A stretch of DNA of 64,000 bases from Alternaria dauci (GCF_042100115.1 NC_091273.1:1-64000), one strand, 5' to 3'. Positions 43,870 to 55,026 are shown, numbered from the stretch's first letter. Notes: generated from the sequence alone by a model not told the origin. Made by a program: numbers and translations.

Positions 43870-45190
43870 GATTCTAGATTTAGAAGAAGAGTAAAACGAG
43901 GGGGAAGAGCAGACGCTAGGGGTTAAGAGAAAGCGAAATAGTAGTAAGAGCAGAACGAAATAGGTTAATTAGAAGCTAAAAGAACAACTTAAGGAGGCTA
44001 TAGTATAAATAGTAGTAAGTACGCAGGACCTTATTAGGGCAGCTACTAACGACGTTACTATAGCTCCTAAAGAGTAGCGATATAGGAAGTTTACTTAACA
44101 CCTACCTAGCGTAGGCATTTAGGTAGTAGGAAATATAATATTAAAGGCAGCTGCGATAAGTACAGCAGAGTGCATTCGAGATTAGAAAACGCTTCTTTAA
44201 TTTTAGCGCTCTTAGCACTCCTAGGGTAAGCAGTTATTTAGAGATAATATACTAAAGCTACTATAGTATGACGAGTTAGACCTTTTTAGATTAGCTAAAT
44301 ACAATAACTATATTACTACATCGTTAGATAGGCGTCTAGTGCTTTCATAAACAGCATTAGTAATACTATATAAATCTAGGCTTACAGCGAATAATATAAG
44401 TTAGTTTAAGAACCTAGTCACAATAGCGAAGATAAGTTAGGCTCTAGGTATTACCTTAGAGATACGATATAGGTGGATTATAGCTGCTCTAACTACTAAG
44501 TATAAACAATTAGAAAGTCTTATCTAGTAAAGACGAGTGTTTACTAGAGGGCGTAGTCGTAGATATATAATAATAGTAAAGGAGTTCCTCTTTAGCTAAT
44601 CCTTCTAACGCGTAGATAGGTCTCTAGCTATAAAAGAGGATAGCCTAGTAGACTAGAAAGAGTTTAGTAAGCAACTAGACGCTAGGAAAAGATAGGGAAT
44701 TATAAAAGCTAAGTTTAGTATTAGGGTGTTCGCACTTCTACTATAAAAGTTAATTAGGAACGCGTACGTAGAGTTAGGCTTAACAGTTATACGTTTTATG
44801 TAATAAGTAGAGATGCTAGCATTATGTAACGTAAACGTTTTTAAAGCGGCTAGGGTAATTAAGCTATTTTATATTACTTATATGTTAGATCACGCGCCGC
44901 TAGCGCCGTTAGCCTTAGAGGGAATAACTAATAAGGAGATTAAAACCTGCTATCTACTAGCTGCTCTCTGTCAGCTTAATAATACGTAGATAGAAAGAAG
45001 GGAGATTATAGGCGAGAGTGTCTCTAGGGAAGAAGATAATAATAGAGAGGTTATAAGTAAAAGTAATTTTAGGGAGGAAGATTCTACTGTACTAGATACT
45101 TAGGTGTATTAGCAGTTAAAGGGGTTAGTAGAAAACTATTACATGCTTTACGGGCTTATATTTAATAAGAAAATTGCGAGGGCGTAAAAA
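43870..45190 (+). pseudogene. Decayed reading frame related to 30.0-30.3 kb
   Basis: Plus-strand frame with RIP stops. Readable parts include RVFALLL*KLIRNAYVELGL, AARVIKLFYITYMLDHAPLA and NKEIKTCYLLAALCQLNNT. The segment at 44600-44830 resembles 30060-30220 in DNA (GTGTT..GCGTA..AGGCTTAACTGT), so this is another multicopy gene or element. Identity unknown. Confidence 0.4.
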
Positions 45191-45329
45191 TATTTAGTTA
45201 CTTACTAATAGGGGTACTTAGAAAGGTTTTCTATTTACCCCTACCTATAGTATATAATCTTTACTCCTTTACACTAGTACGTTATTTTAACCTTACTTTA
45301 GGACTAAAATAATCTTATAAGCTTACTAC

Positions 45330-45815
45330 CTAACTAAGTATCCTCGCTATTAGACTAAGTATCCTCGCTATTAGACTAAGTATCCTTACTATTAGATTAA
45401 GTATCCTCGCTGTTAGACTAAGTATCCTTACTATTAGATTAAGTATCCTCGCTGTTAGACTAAGTATCCTCACTGTTAGACTAAATATCCTCGCTATTGG
45501 GCTAAGTATCCTTACTGTTAGACTAAATATCCTTACTGTTAGACTAAGTATCCTTACTGTTAGACTAAATATCCTTACTGTTAGACTAAATATCCTCGCT
45601 GTTAGACTAAATATCCTTGCTGTTAGACTAAGTATCCTCGCTATCGGACTAAGTATCCTTACTGTTAGACTGAATATCCTCGCTATTAGACTAAATATCC
45701 CTACTATTAGACTAAGTATCCTTGCTGTTAGACTAAATATCCTCGCTATTAGACTAAATATCCTCGCTGTTAGACTAAATATCCTTGCTGTTAGACTAAA
45801 TATCCTTACTCTAAA
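45330..45815. repeat. 21-bp tandem array
   Basis: About 23 copies of a 21-bp unit of the form AGACTAAGTATCCTCGCTRT plus T. Copies differ mainly by C/T and G/A transitions, as expected in the surrounding RIP block. Confidence 0.92.
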
Positions 45816-47289
45816 AGATACTAGGACTAAATAGAGGATATACAGCTAGGATATCTAGCTAATTTTCTTACGCACAGACTAGTTCTTTAAGGATATAGAC
45901 CCTACATCCTATAACCTTATATAGTTAGATTTTACGCTTAGTAAACGCTTATAGCTTTCCTAAAGTTAAAAGGTTATAAAGTTTAAGTTTTAATTAGTCG
46001 CTATATATAGTAGAGTATTTTATTACTAATTTTCTATTAGGAACAGGTGCTTAATATAGTAGGTAGATATAGAAATATTTAAAGGAGTATATATTATAGT
46101 TATTATTTTATAGCTAAACACTATTTAGCTAGTTTCTATAGGGCCTCTTTTTCCCTATACTATCCCTATATCTAATAGCTCTTTAGCTACTCGCACTTCC
46201 CCTAGTTCCTCTACTATAGCCTATTTATTATAATACTTATTTACCTAAGTAGTATTACTTTATTAGCTAGTACTAGGATAAATATAAAAGTAAGGTTATC
46301 TATTACTATAGAGTAGAATATTTATATTAAGAAGCTAAGTAATATAATAGTAGCTAGGGGTATATATATAATAAAGTAAGAGGTATATATTAAGATAGTT
46401 ATAAGTGTAGACTATAATAAATAGCTATAGTAGGTCCTTAGCTAGCTTATCCCTATCTTATAATTATATTAAGTAGGTATAGCTAATAATTATATATATA
46501 GGGTAGGTATTAATAAGGTAGTAGATAATTAATTTAATATAGGAGGCTTAGGATATAGTATAATAGGACTTAGTTACGTATTAGCTATAGAGGAGTTTAG
46601 GTAATAGTAATATATAGGCTTTATAGCTACTTTAAGAGAATTATAACTATATCTATAACTATAATTATAATAGTAGTAGTACTTATACTTTTAAAATATA
46701 ATTTTTATAATATAATAGAGCTTCTTAATCTCTAGGTAGTATTAGTAGTAGTTATAATAGTAGGGACGTTAAGGTAGTATAAGGCGTGATATAAGGGATA
46801 GATAGAGAGGTATTATAGGTAAAAAGAGACTTCTAAATATACTAGGATAGTTTAGGCTTAGTTTTAAAATTTCTTAGTAATATAATATAAGATAATACTA
46901 TAGGCCCTATCCTTAAGGCCTAAGGGGGATTAAATACCTTACTAAGCTACTATCCTATCTTCTATATTAACTAACTCTACCTTACTAATATAGACCTACT
47001 AGTAAGCTAAGTATAAGATAACTACTAGCTACTACTACTATAAGTAGATAGTAATAAGGAGTAAGTTATAGAAGAGATTATTATAGAGTAGCTTAGGCGC
47101 GAAGGCTATAGATAGAAGCTTTACTATAATATTAAATAGAAAGGATACTATTAAATATCCCTTAAACTAGTAAAACTATTAGAAGAAATAAAAGTACTAG
47201 ACTAGTAGTTAGCTTATATAAAAAACCTTTAGGATAGTAAAGGACACCTACTAGATAGTTTCTAATAGTTTCTACCCTTAAGTAGAGAG

Positions 47290-47545
47290 GAGGAGAGGGG
47301 TATTATAATAGGCTAAAGCCTAATTAGTTTATTCCTTAATAGTATTTTAGTTATATATATAAGGCGCACTAGCTATAGAATCTAGGTACCCCTAGAGAAC
47401 CTAGATTCTATATAAGTAAGACTGGTAGAAAGTTATCTTAAGCTATTAACTAAAAGACCTTTAGACCCCTAGCTACCTATAGCTCTCTTCTCTATTAAAT
47501 ATAATAATAGTATACTTATATAATAGCTCCCTAAGCGTAGCCCCT
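47290..47545 (-). repeat. RIP-mutated repeat, right copy of the subtelomeric inverted pair
   Basis: Reverse complement of the 1140-1430 segment. It includes a hairpin AGAATCTAGGTACC..ACCTAGATTCT at about 47378-47413, in the same position as the palindrome of the left copy. Confidence 0.7.
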
Positions 47546-47990
47546 TACACTATCCCCTACTATTCTCTTATAGTGTGAAGTAAATACTATTGCCTACAAC
47601 TACCCCTTATAACTAACCTGCGAAGAGGAAGCCTATAATTATTCTTACTGTCTTCTAGTGCGTTACGTAACGTAAGGAAGTAAACTACGCAGCTCTGCTC
47701 TTCTGTATGCTGTTCTAATGCGATAGCACTTAAAATAAGGAGAGGGAAGGTTAAGTTTTATTTCTGTCTTCGACATACTCTATATTAGTAGTTATATCCT
47801 ACTCTTATACTAGAGATTCGCTATACATTTAAACTAGTAAGTTCGGCCTTAACTCTTCTTATACTAGGCTGCTGCGGCCTTTTAAAGAGCTAGTGTCGGA
47901 ACTTACTATTGTTCGCAGGCTATTTTGATTAGGGATAGATGCTGTAGCGAGTAGGCTTCCGCGTTAGGATGTAGTAAGATTAGCAGAGAT

Positions 47991-48885
47991 AGAAAGAGGG
48001 AGATCAAACCTTATCTTTGTTTCATTCGAGCGCCAAGTCCAAGCGTCGTGCAAACCGACGAGGCTAACGTTACATAATATTCGTAAGAATACGCCTACCA
48101 GCGGCGCAGCTATCGCCCATCATACCACAAATAGATTAATTGCGTTCAAGGCTGAGCATGATATGCAGCGTCAGACTACGCCCTACTCTATCCATACAAT
48201 CAAAGCTGCTGCTCAGCTATGTTAGCAAGCATAGGTCGTTTCGTGCGCTCAGTGCGTCAGTGTACAGTACATCTTACCTAAATAAAGGCTTCGCGCCGGG
48301 CTGTTAAGGTAAATAGACGATACCCGCGCTGACAGAGAGGGTAGGGATTATCGCCATAGCATAAACCAATCACCGTGGCCATACATGTTAGGCTTCCAGT
48401 TAATTAACAGGTACAGTATCATTCCTGCGCACGGATGCGGGGTAACTGAAATTCAAGTTTAGACAGCCGCCCGGAAGGTTGGCAGGTTGGTTCTGATTGG
48501 AACGGAACGGGACGCGACGCCAAAAGCAACGCCAAACCCTTTTACAAGAGTGTAAAGTCGCTTTTTCAGTCCACAAGAGTGTAGAGGTCGCTTTTTTGGG
48601 CTCCTGGGAGGCCTACTGTATCGCGATAATCATTAGAGTTGATCGTCAGGGAGTCCGAGGATTTGTCCAACCCTCACAAAATCGGGAATTCAGGTGCAAG
48701 CGATCACGGGACAAGTACGAAAGTGTAGCGTCGCATTTCGGTCTCTGGGAGGCCTATGCAACGAGCGTGGATCTTTCGGCCTTGATGGCAACACAAACAT
48801 GCCCACGACAAGAACAGTAGATGCGCAGTACGCGGCTGAAACCGAGGTGAAGATAACGAGTGAATATGTTTCTCAAATACTACAT
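47991..48885. other. Intergenic region after the RIP block
   Basis: About 900 bp of normal composition with no supported gene. It contains the dispersed repeat at 48464-48543. Short words such as GAGTGTAGCGTCG and TACTGTATCGCGATAATC also occur near 59.98-60.03 kb. Confidence 0.5.
48464..48543 (+). repeat. 80-bp dispersed repeat, copy 1
   Basis: Begins CAGCCGCCCGGAAGGTTGGC and ends AGCAACGCCAAACCCTTTT. It matches 57798-57875 with substitutions in the middle. No terminal repeats or coding potential; family unknown. Confidence 0.75.
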
Positions 48886-50064
48886 CTAACCAACTATGCA
48901 GCCACCAAGCCTAACACTCTCTGCGAACATCTCGTAGGTATCCGCATTTGCAGCAGCCTGGGTGGCACTAAGCTTTTGCGCTGCAACATACCCATACCCG
49001 TAGTCGTTTGTACCGTACAAGTGCGTCATCTCGTGCAGAATGCTGCCGGCCTTGTCGTAGTCGTCGTTGCTACACTGAGGGGCAAGCTCTGGGAAATCCC
49101 AGAAGCCGTTATTGGGGCACGGAACGATGACATTCGCACTGGGTATGGTGTAGAGGAGTGCCGAGCCGTCACTGCAGTCGTTGTATGTGTCTGTGCAAGA
49201 GATCTTGGGCGAAGTTGTCTGTACGTTCTTAACATCGTTGTAGATGGTTTGCACCTTGGACTTGACCGAAGTTGACTTGAACCAGGTGGTGAAGTAGTCG
49301 GCTCCGGAGCCGGCGGCGGTGTATGCGGCACCGGCCATGGAGATGGCGTCTGAGACGCTGGTCTTGAGGGTAGACGTCTGCGACGTCGAGCACGAGGAGT
49401 AGGTGATGGAGCGCTTTTGAATTCGGGAGGCGGCAGGCTCAGAGCGCTTGTGAGAGATGTGTTGCCTAGGGACCTGGTCTTAGTTCCTTCGTCTTCTCAA
49501 AGTCATGGTAGTAGCTTACTCAGCTGCGATGCTTTGATCCGGAGTTACTTCGACTGCTCCAGTCGTCTGGTCCGCACAGGAGGACAGGTCTTGGAGAGCA
49601 GCGGGAGCCTCCTCTCCTGTGGCGTAGCGGAAACCTTGGACAGCGGAGACCTTGGCTTTCTGGACGCCCTTGAGCCTGTAGCTCTTGGCTGCATTGACCG
49701 GCACGGTGATTGTCTCTCCAGCCGTAATCTTTTGAAAGTTGTCGGAAGTAAGACCGGTCTTCTTGTAGTTGACGTAGACCCCTTCAAAAGGAAGAGCATT
49801 GCCAGCTGTTTTGACCGTCAACATGACTCATAGCAGGTGATCGTAGTTGAGGGTATGCATACCTGCATCGGCTACCAACAAGTCCTTGGTCTCATGGGCA
49901 CTGAACACGGTGTTGCCCTTGAAGACTTGGATCGTCTCGCTTCCGGTGTTAGTGACTTGAACGTTCACAACATGATTGTCTGCGTGAGCGATCGAGACAG
50001 AGAGAGGGCAAGCTGCCGAAGCTGCGCCAGCAAGAAGAACGATTGGAAGAGTCTTGGTGAGCAT
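48886..50064 (-). CDS. Deuterolysin-type metalloprotease (M35), secreted
   Basis: Three exons, 50064-49863, 49826-49520 and 49465-48886, giving 362 residues; introns are GTATGC..GAG (36 nt) and GTAAGC..CTAG (54 nt) with matching phase. The protein starts with a signal peptide (MLTKTLPIVLLAGAASAA). A propeptide of about 170 residues follows, ending at a Kex2 site (QKR, residue 188), then a mature domain of 174 residues, the usual deuterolysin size. Zinc site HEMTH (314-318) plus GTNDYGYG (Asp 324) is the aspzincin signature, and cysteines are where disulfides are expected. All key residues are present. Deuterolysins are extracellular zinc endopeptidases, favouring basic proteins. Likely role is nutrition or host-protein degradation; it is one of several secreted products in this island. 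Confidence 0.9.
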
Positions 50065-50246
50065 ATTGACAAGTCTTGATAAAGAGTCCTGCTTAGAAGG
50101 CGGGTTTCGAAGTGATGAGGGTCAAACATTGAAGGATCAATCACCTCTTAAGTACTATCGCGGCGGGGATTTCCGGCGTTCGGCGTGGGTGATATCCCAA
50201 TGTTCAACTCATTGATGGCGTGCCAGCACGGGGAACACTCTGCGTT

Positions 50247-50427
50247 GAGCAAGTGTTTAAGCTTCTCCATGACCTCTTGTCAACGCTTGGTCAGTTTCGG
50301 GTGAACCCGTCATCTTGCCAAGCCGTCTTGAGCAGGTGTTTAAGCTTCCTCATGATCTCTTGTCAAAGCTTGGTCGGTTCCGATTGAATGCTTCGGCTTG
50401 CCAAGCCGTCTTTAGCAGGTGCTCTCC
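50247..50427. repeat. 83-bp tandem duplication upstream of the protease
   Basis: Units begin at 50247, 50330 and (partial) 50413 with GAGCAGGTGTTTAAGCTTC and end in TTGCCAAGCCGTCTT. They lie 180-360 bp upstream of the protease ATG, so they may affect its promoter. Confidence 0.85.
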
Positions 50428-51278
50428 ACGGTGGTTAATATATGTCGTACGCAAGCGTGTCCTAGCCAGACATAGTACGCATCCACTAGGGAATAATGTC
50501 AAGATAGCGATACCACGAAAGGGCCGCTCCGTAACTTGGTGGATGCATATGTCGTGTTAGGCGCAACGCTACCGCAATTCAGGAAGGTCTCCGGCGTTTA
50601 GTACAGATTGGGGTGTAGAGACCCAGAGCAGCCAATCAAACTGTCGCGGCGCGCAACACACCTGCTAAGATAGCCGAACAACTGTTATCTCAGCCTCTAC
50701 CGATTCGGCCCTTGTTCTGGGGCCGTATTTGTGACTCTAAGGTATTGTAAGGTATCCTTGAGCGTCCTTTGTTCCATCGGGGGAACGATAGGAGTAGAGA
50801 AAAGTACGAGCTGCAGTATGAGCTCGTCGTCGGCCACCAGCCTCCGTAGCAGCTCACCGCCATAGTCGTCTAATCGCCCGACCGGCGCATTGGCATTGCC
50901 GCGATGAATTGTGCGAGGAGGTTCGAAGCGGATCGCATGTTGGGTCGAGGTAGGCGAGGCGGCATGATGTAGAGGATTGTGTACTTTTAGGTTTGACATC
51001 TGAGTAATGGGAGCATAGGCCACAAAGCCGACCACAAGGCGACATACCATGCCATTGCACACCAACGTATTATCGCATATCTCCTCTGCGACTGCGCAAG
51101 TAGGTGGTGTCGAAGTTATGCGCGCTGAGGATTCATAGTCTGATGCATTGCAAGCGCCCTCGAGTGTGACGCTCTCCGCGCGAGGGGTATTCAAACGCCA
51201 TCATTTTGGAGCGGGAGCAGCGAAGTCATCGACAACGATGTCAGGAAGACGTGTAAGCATATTGTAAACCGCCTGAAG
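50428..51278. other. Intergenic region with an unsupported open frame
   Basis: About 850 bp between the protease promoter and the NLR remnant. A 165-codon minus-strand open frame (50697-51194) begins at a TTG, has no recognisable domain or splice context, and is not called as a gene. Confidence 0.35.
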
Positions 51279-52689
51279 ATGCGAAAAGCGGCGTCTTGCA
51301 GATTGCCATGGTGGAGCATGTCAGAGGATTCATCGGATTCACAACTTGACGAGTGTGTTGTGCACGAAGTCTCCTCCCCCTTCCCCAGATTCCATCGCGG
51401 CTCGGTGACGCGCGCACGGCCCGGCCTCGGCATGGCGGCCCCTTCCGTCCAAGCCCGCCTCACATTCCAAGACGCGTTCGAACGCTTCGCTTCCACCGTC
51501 GCACCAGACGACAAGCGATTATTTCACAACACCCAGCTCAAAGATGTCCGAGATGAAGCGATGCGGGTTGAGCGGCAGCTTCGCGCTCGCCGCACGCAAA
51601 AGAACATGGCTCGGCTTGATCCATTCCTGCGCGGAATGGAGCATTACTCCAAGGTGGTCGAGGTGGTCTGCAATGGTTATGGACACCAGTGAAGCTCATG
51701 CTTATGGTGAGTCGCATGCATTGGCATCGAGCGTGTTACTCATTGTGATCAACAGATCACGGCCGATTCCACCAGTGCATTCGAAAAGTTGATAGAAGCA
51801 TGCGGCAAGATCGGGGACATGCTTCCTCGCCTGGATCGTCTCGGTGATACACTTTTCGACGACCACAACTTCCAGAACGTGCTGGCCCCGGTTTACTCCG
51901 ATATTCTAGAGTTCCACCGGAGAGCTTACAAGTTTGTAAAAAGAAAATGTACGTACCGTAGCAGCCTCGCCTTATCTGGTGCTCACCAATCGCAGCATGG
52001 TCTATCTTCTTTGGTTCCATGTGGGCTGGCTTCGAATCTCGCTTCAATGGGATACTGAAGAACCTGGCGTACCACAGCGAGCTAGCCGACAAGGAAGCTG
52101 CGGCGGCGGACATTGCCGAAGCTGTCCGACATAGCATATCTGACTATGAGAGCTGGGAGCAACAAGAGCGCGAGTGGACTGCTGTCAGTATAAAGCATTA
52201 CAATGTATATGCGAGACAAGAGCTGACCCAAAATCAGGTCAAGATTCAGAAGGTCCTCGCCTGGCTGGGAACGAGCGATCCTCTGCCAGCCGACTTGCTC
52301 GACCGGCACATTCAAGATTGTTTGCCAGGCAGTTGCGATTGGTTCATGGAACACAAAGCAACTGAGCTATGGCTGGGAGATAGCGCAAAGAATCCGCTTT
52401 TGTGGCTTTGCAGAGAGCCTGGGGCTGGTATGTTGATCTACCGTTGCCACGATTCATTTGCTGACGTATGTGAAGGCAAGTCTATGATATGCTCCGCCCT
52501 TGTGCGCCACGCCGAGGCAAACGGCTTCCATATCTTCTACTACTTTTGCAGTTTTCTCGGAAGCCACTCCGATAGTCCAAGCTGTCTGCTGCAAGTGCAT
52601 TACATGACTCCGCGCATTGCGCGCACCGATACGGTATAGGAGTGGGAATTGCAAAACCTGATCTGCAGAGCATGTTCAGCTCAGAATGG
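51279..52689 (+). pseudogene. Truncated NLR-like STAND NTPase (N-terminal domain plus P-loop)
   Basis: Exons joined across introns 51707-51755, 51949-51995, 52428-52475 and possibly 52595-52639, all GT..AG. The protein reads as the helical N-terminal domain of fungal NACHT/NLR proteins (FQDAFERFASTVAPDDKRLF..VERQLRARRTQKNMARLDPF..WTPVKLMLMITADSTSAFEK), then a linker and a P-loop split by the third intron (REPGAG/KSMICSALVRHA). Near 51672 the frame breaks: VVCNG stops matching and WLWTPVKLM resumes in another frame, with a few residues missing. The reading ends at a MITE at 52690; the remaining NACHT motifs and C-terminal repeats are absent. Fungal NLRs act in non-self recognition and cell death. 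This copy is almost certainly non-functional. Start could be 51279 or 51318. Confidence 0.7.
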
Positions 52690-52824
52690 TACCCCGCCAG
52701 CTGAACTTATTCAAATGATAAACGTGCTGGTAAAAGACGCAAGCACAACACTGTTGAAAGACACTGTGATAAATCGCGGTAAAGGTGTGCCAGCTGAACT
52801 TATCAATTCAGCTCCTGCGGGGTA
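52690..52824. mobile_element. 131-bp MITE with TA duplications
   Basis: CCCCGCCAGCTGAACTTAT at the left (from 52692) faces TTCAGCTCCTGCGGGG at the right (to 52822), flanked by TA on both sides. This is the pattern of Tc1/mariner-type MITEs. Its interior (52718-52789) matches 3552-3622. It ends the readable NLR sequence. Confidence 0.7.
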
Positions 52825-53166
52825 GTCTACCTTAAAGAAGGCGATCCTCACTCAACCTCGCTTATGCCCACCTCTACAGGCGCTTTGGTGATGCGTGCAG
52901 AGTGATGTTTTTGGACATGATGTTAAGTCGTCCTTTTGGTTGGTCGCAAATAAACGCCTTAATCATCAGCTCCTGCGGAATTGAGCGGGGAAGTTCAGCT
53001 CCTGCAAACATGACCGCCGATCAAGAATGCGGAAGCAGATGTTGTGAAGAAGGTCAAGACTTTTAATGTAAAGTCGTCTAGCAGACGCTTTAACTAAGCT
53101 CAAGTTAGCTTCATTTACTCGCTCGAGGCGCTAAACTGTTCTAACGAACCTTGATCTACACTCGCT
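52825..53166. promoter_or_regulatory. Upstream region of the amylase-family gene
   Basis: 340 bp containing another pair of terminal-repeat-like words at about 52969-53010 (CAGCTCCTGCGG, GGGGAAGTTCAGCTCCTGC), suggesting a nested or degraded second MITE. No clear TATA box before the ATG at 53167. Confidence 0.4.
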
Positions 53167-55026
53167 ATGCCTTCTCCGTCTAGTATCAACGACAAGGTCG
53201 TCCGTGACCTGTTGTCTCATCCCTCATCCGGATCCAAGAATTATTTCGCGTCACCCCATGCATGGGAGGATCAACAGCTTTACTTCCTTCTGCCAGACAG
53301 ATTCTCAGATACGAAAGAAAACGGTTCATTGGATCTAAACGGCGGCACGGTCCGGGGGCCTACTCGTCCGTTCATCCCTGCTGACAATGGAAATGCCGTA
53401 GCTACTTCTGTGGACGCGAGAAGATGGGAGGACAGTGGAACGGTTTTCCAAGGTGGCACACTGAAGGGGATCAAGAGCAAGCTCGGCTACCTCAAGCGCC
53501 TCGGAATCACGGCATTGTGGATCGGACCGATCTTCAAACAAGCTCCTTACGACGAGCATTCTTATCACGGGTATGCAGTTCAGGACTTCTTGGAAGTTGA
53601 TCCACATTTTGGATCTGCCGAAGATCTACGGCAGCTGGTGAAAGAGGCACATGATAACGGCATCTACGTGATCTTGGACATAATTCTCAATCACAGCGGC
53701 GATGTGTTTGCTTACAAGGGAGGCGGAAAAGCTTGGAGTGGTAGGCGTTTCGATGTGGAGGGTTTTCGCGACTCGAGCGGCAATGCGACGCTGCCTTTCC
53801 GGCGTCTCCAAGATGGCAACACTCCCAGTAATCACCGAGATTGTGCCATTTGGCCCTATGAGCTCCAGACGGCTCAGACTTTTACCTGTGAAGGTGCCAT
53901 TTCCCACTGGGACGACGAGCCGGAATTCCTCCGCGGTGACTTCCACTCTCTGAAAGACATCGATCTTGGCTCTGGCCAACTGGAGAACTTTACTCCAAGT
54001 TCGGCCCTCTTAGCTTTGTGCGATGCCTATAAGTACTGGGTTGCGTATGCCGATCTTGACGGGTACCGTATCGATACGGTGAAACATATGGGGGATGCAC
54101 CAACGCGATACCTCTGCACGACACTGCATGAGTTTGCTTCTCTGCTTGGCAAAGACAACTTTCTACTTGTTGGTGAAGTGACAGGCGGCCGAGCCTTTGA
54201 AGTCGTGGAGCTCACCGGATTAGACGCTGCACTCGGCGTAGGCAACATTCAGGAAAAGTTGTGGAAGTTACCAAAGGGCTACGCCAACCCTGCTGAATAC
54301 TTTGACCTCTTCCGCAACGCGACGTTCCTCAAGAAAGGCACTAATGCCTGGACGAGTAACAAGCTAGTCACCATGATAGACGACCACGACCAAGTCTGGC
54401 GCGGTGGTGACCACAAGGGAAGATTCTGCTCCGACGAAGTAGGAGAAAGAGTGATTCTGCCAGCGTTGGCATTGAACCTCACTACTCTCGGTATCCCATG
54501 CCTTTACTATGGCACAGAGCAGAGCTTCGACGGAAGCGGGAATAGCGACCGGTACATTCGCGAGACCATGTTTGGCGGATCATTCGGAGCATTCCGGTCA
54601 AAAGAGCGGCATTTCTTCAACGAGAAAAACATTGTCTTCCAAGAATATGCCAAGATTTGCCAGTTAAGGCAAACACACATCCCGCTGCGGAGAGGGCGTC
54701 AATACCTCCGTGAGATTTCTTCAAATGGCAAGGACTTTGGTCTACCGCACATTATAGGAGGAAGAATGAAATCTATCGTTGCGTGGTCACGCATCTTTGC
54801 GGATCAAGAGATGCTGTGTGCGATCAATACGGACACGGAGAGCCGCACCGACGCATATGTTACGATCGATGCAGGGATCCACGCAGTGGGACAGACAATG
54901 ACTTGCATTTATGCATATCCTCCGGGAACGGCGGATGTCTTGCGCAACGAGATTGAAGTCATCAATTTAAACCGTACAGCAGTTGCTCTCTCGATTCCAC
55001 CAAGCGGATCCGTGATGTATATGTGA
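53167..55026 (+). CDS. GH13 alpha-amylase-family glycoside hydrolase
   Basis: Intronless, 619 residues. The four GH13 regions are intact: DIILNH (171-176), DGYRIDTVKH with nucleophile Asp303, LVGEV with acid/base Glu337, and IDDHDQ with transition-state Asp408. The N-terminus (MPSPSSINDKVVRDLLSHP) is not a signal peptide and no membrane segment is seen, so the enzyme is probably intracellular or leaves by a non-classical route. GH13 enzymes hydrolyse or transfer alpha-glucosidic bonds; exact substrate cannot be told. The start PDRFSD and lack of introns recall bacterial GH13 proteins, so old horizontal transfer is possible but untested. It is bordered by MITE sequences on both sides. Confidence 0.88.
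   Translation: MPSPSSINDKVVRDLLSHPSSGSKNYFASPHAWEDQQLYFLLPDRFSDTKENGSLDLNGGTVRGPTRPFIPADNGNAVATSVDARRWEDSGTVFQGGTLKGIKSKLGYLKRLGITALWIGPIFKQAPYDEHSYHGYAVQDFLEVDPHFGSAEDLRQLVKEAHDNGIYVILDIILNHSGDVFAYKGGGKAWSGRRFDVEGFRDSSGNATLPFRRLQDGNTPSNHRDCAIWPYELQTAQTFTCEGAISHWDDEPEFLRGDFHSLKDIDLGSGQLENFTPSSALLALCDAYKYWVAYADLDGYRIDTVKHMGDAPTRYLCTTLHEFASLLGKDNFLLVGEVTGGRAFEVVELTGLDAALGVGNIQEKLWKLPKGYANPAEYFDLFRNATFLKKGTNAWTSNKLVTMIDDHDQVWRGGDHKGRFCSDEVGERVILPALALNLTTLGIPCLYYGTEQSFDGSGNSDRYIRETMFGGSFGAFRSKERHFFNEKNIVFQEYAKICQLRQTHIPLRRGRQYLREISSNGKDFGLPHIIGGRMKSIVAWSRIFADQEMLCAINTDTESRTDAYVTIDAGIHAVGQTMTCIYAYPPGTADVLRNEIEVINLNRTAVALSIPPSGSVMYM

Larger units (their letters stand above)
27531..47990. repeat. 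20-kb RIP-degraded AT-rich block
   Basis: Over the whole stretch CpA and TpG are rare, TpA is greatly enriched and CpG survives: the RIP signature. No intact gene. Long stretches still translate in one frame with many TAG/TAA stops (from CAG, CAA and TGG), showing that several former genes are buried here. Individual relics are listed separately. Composition returns to normal at about 47.99 kb. Confidence 0.88.

Noticed and set aside
50697..51194. 165-codon minus-strand frame
   Set aside because: Starts at TTG, no recognisable domain, and not supported by splice or promoter signals.
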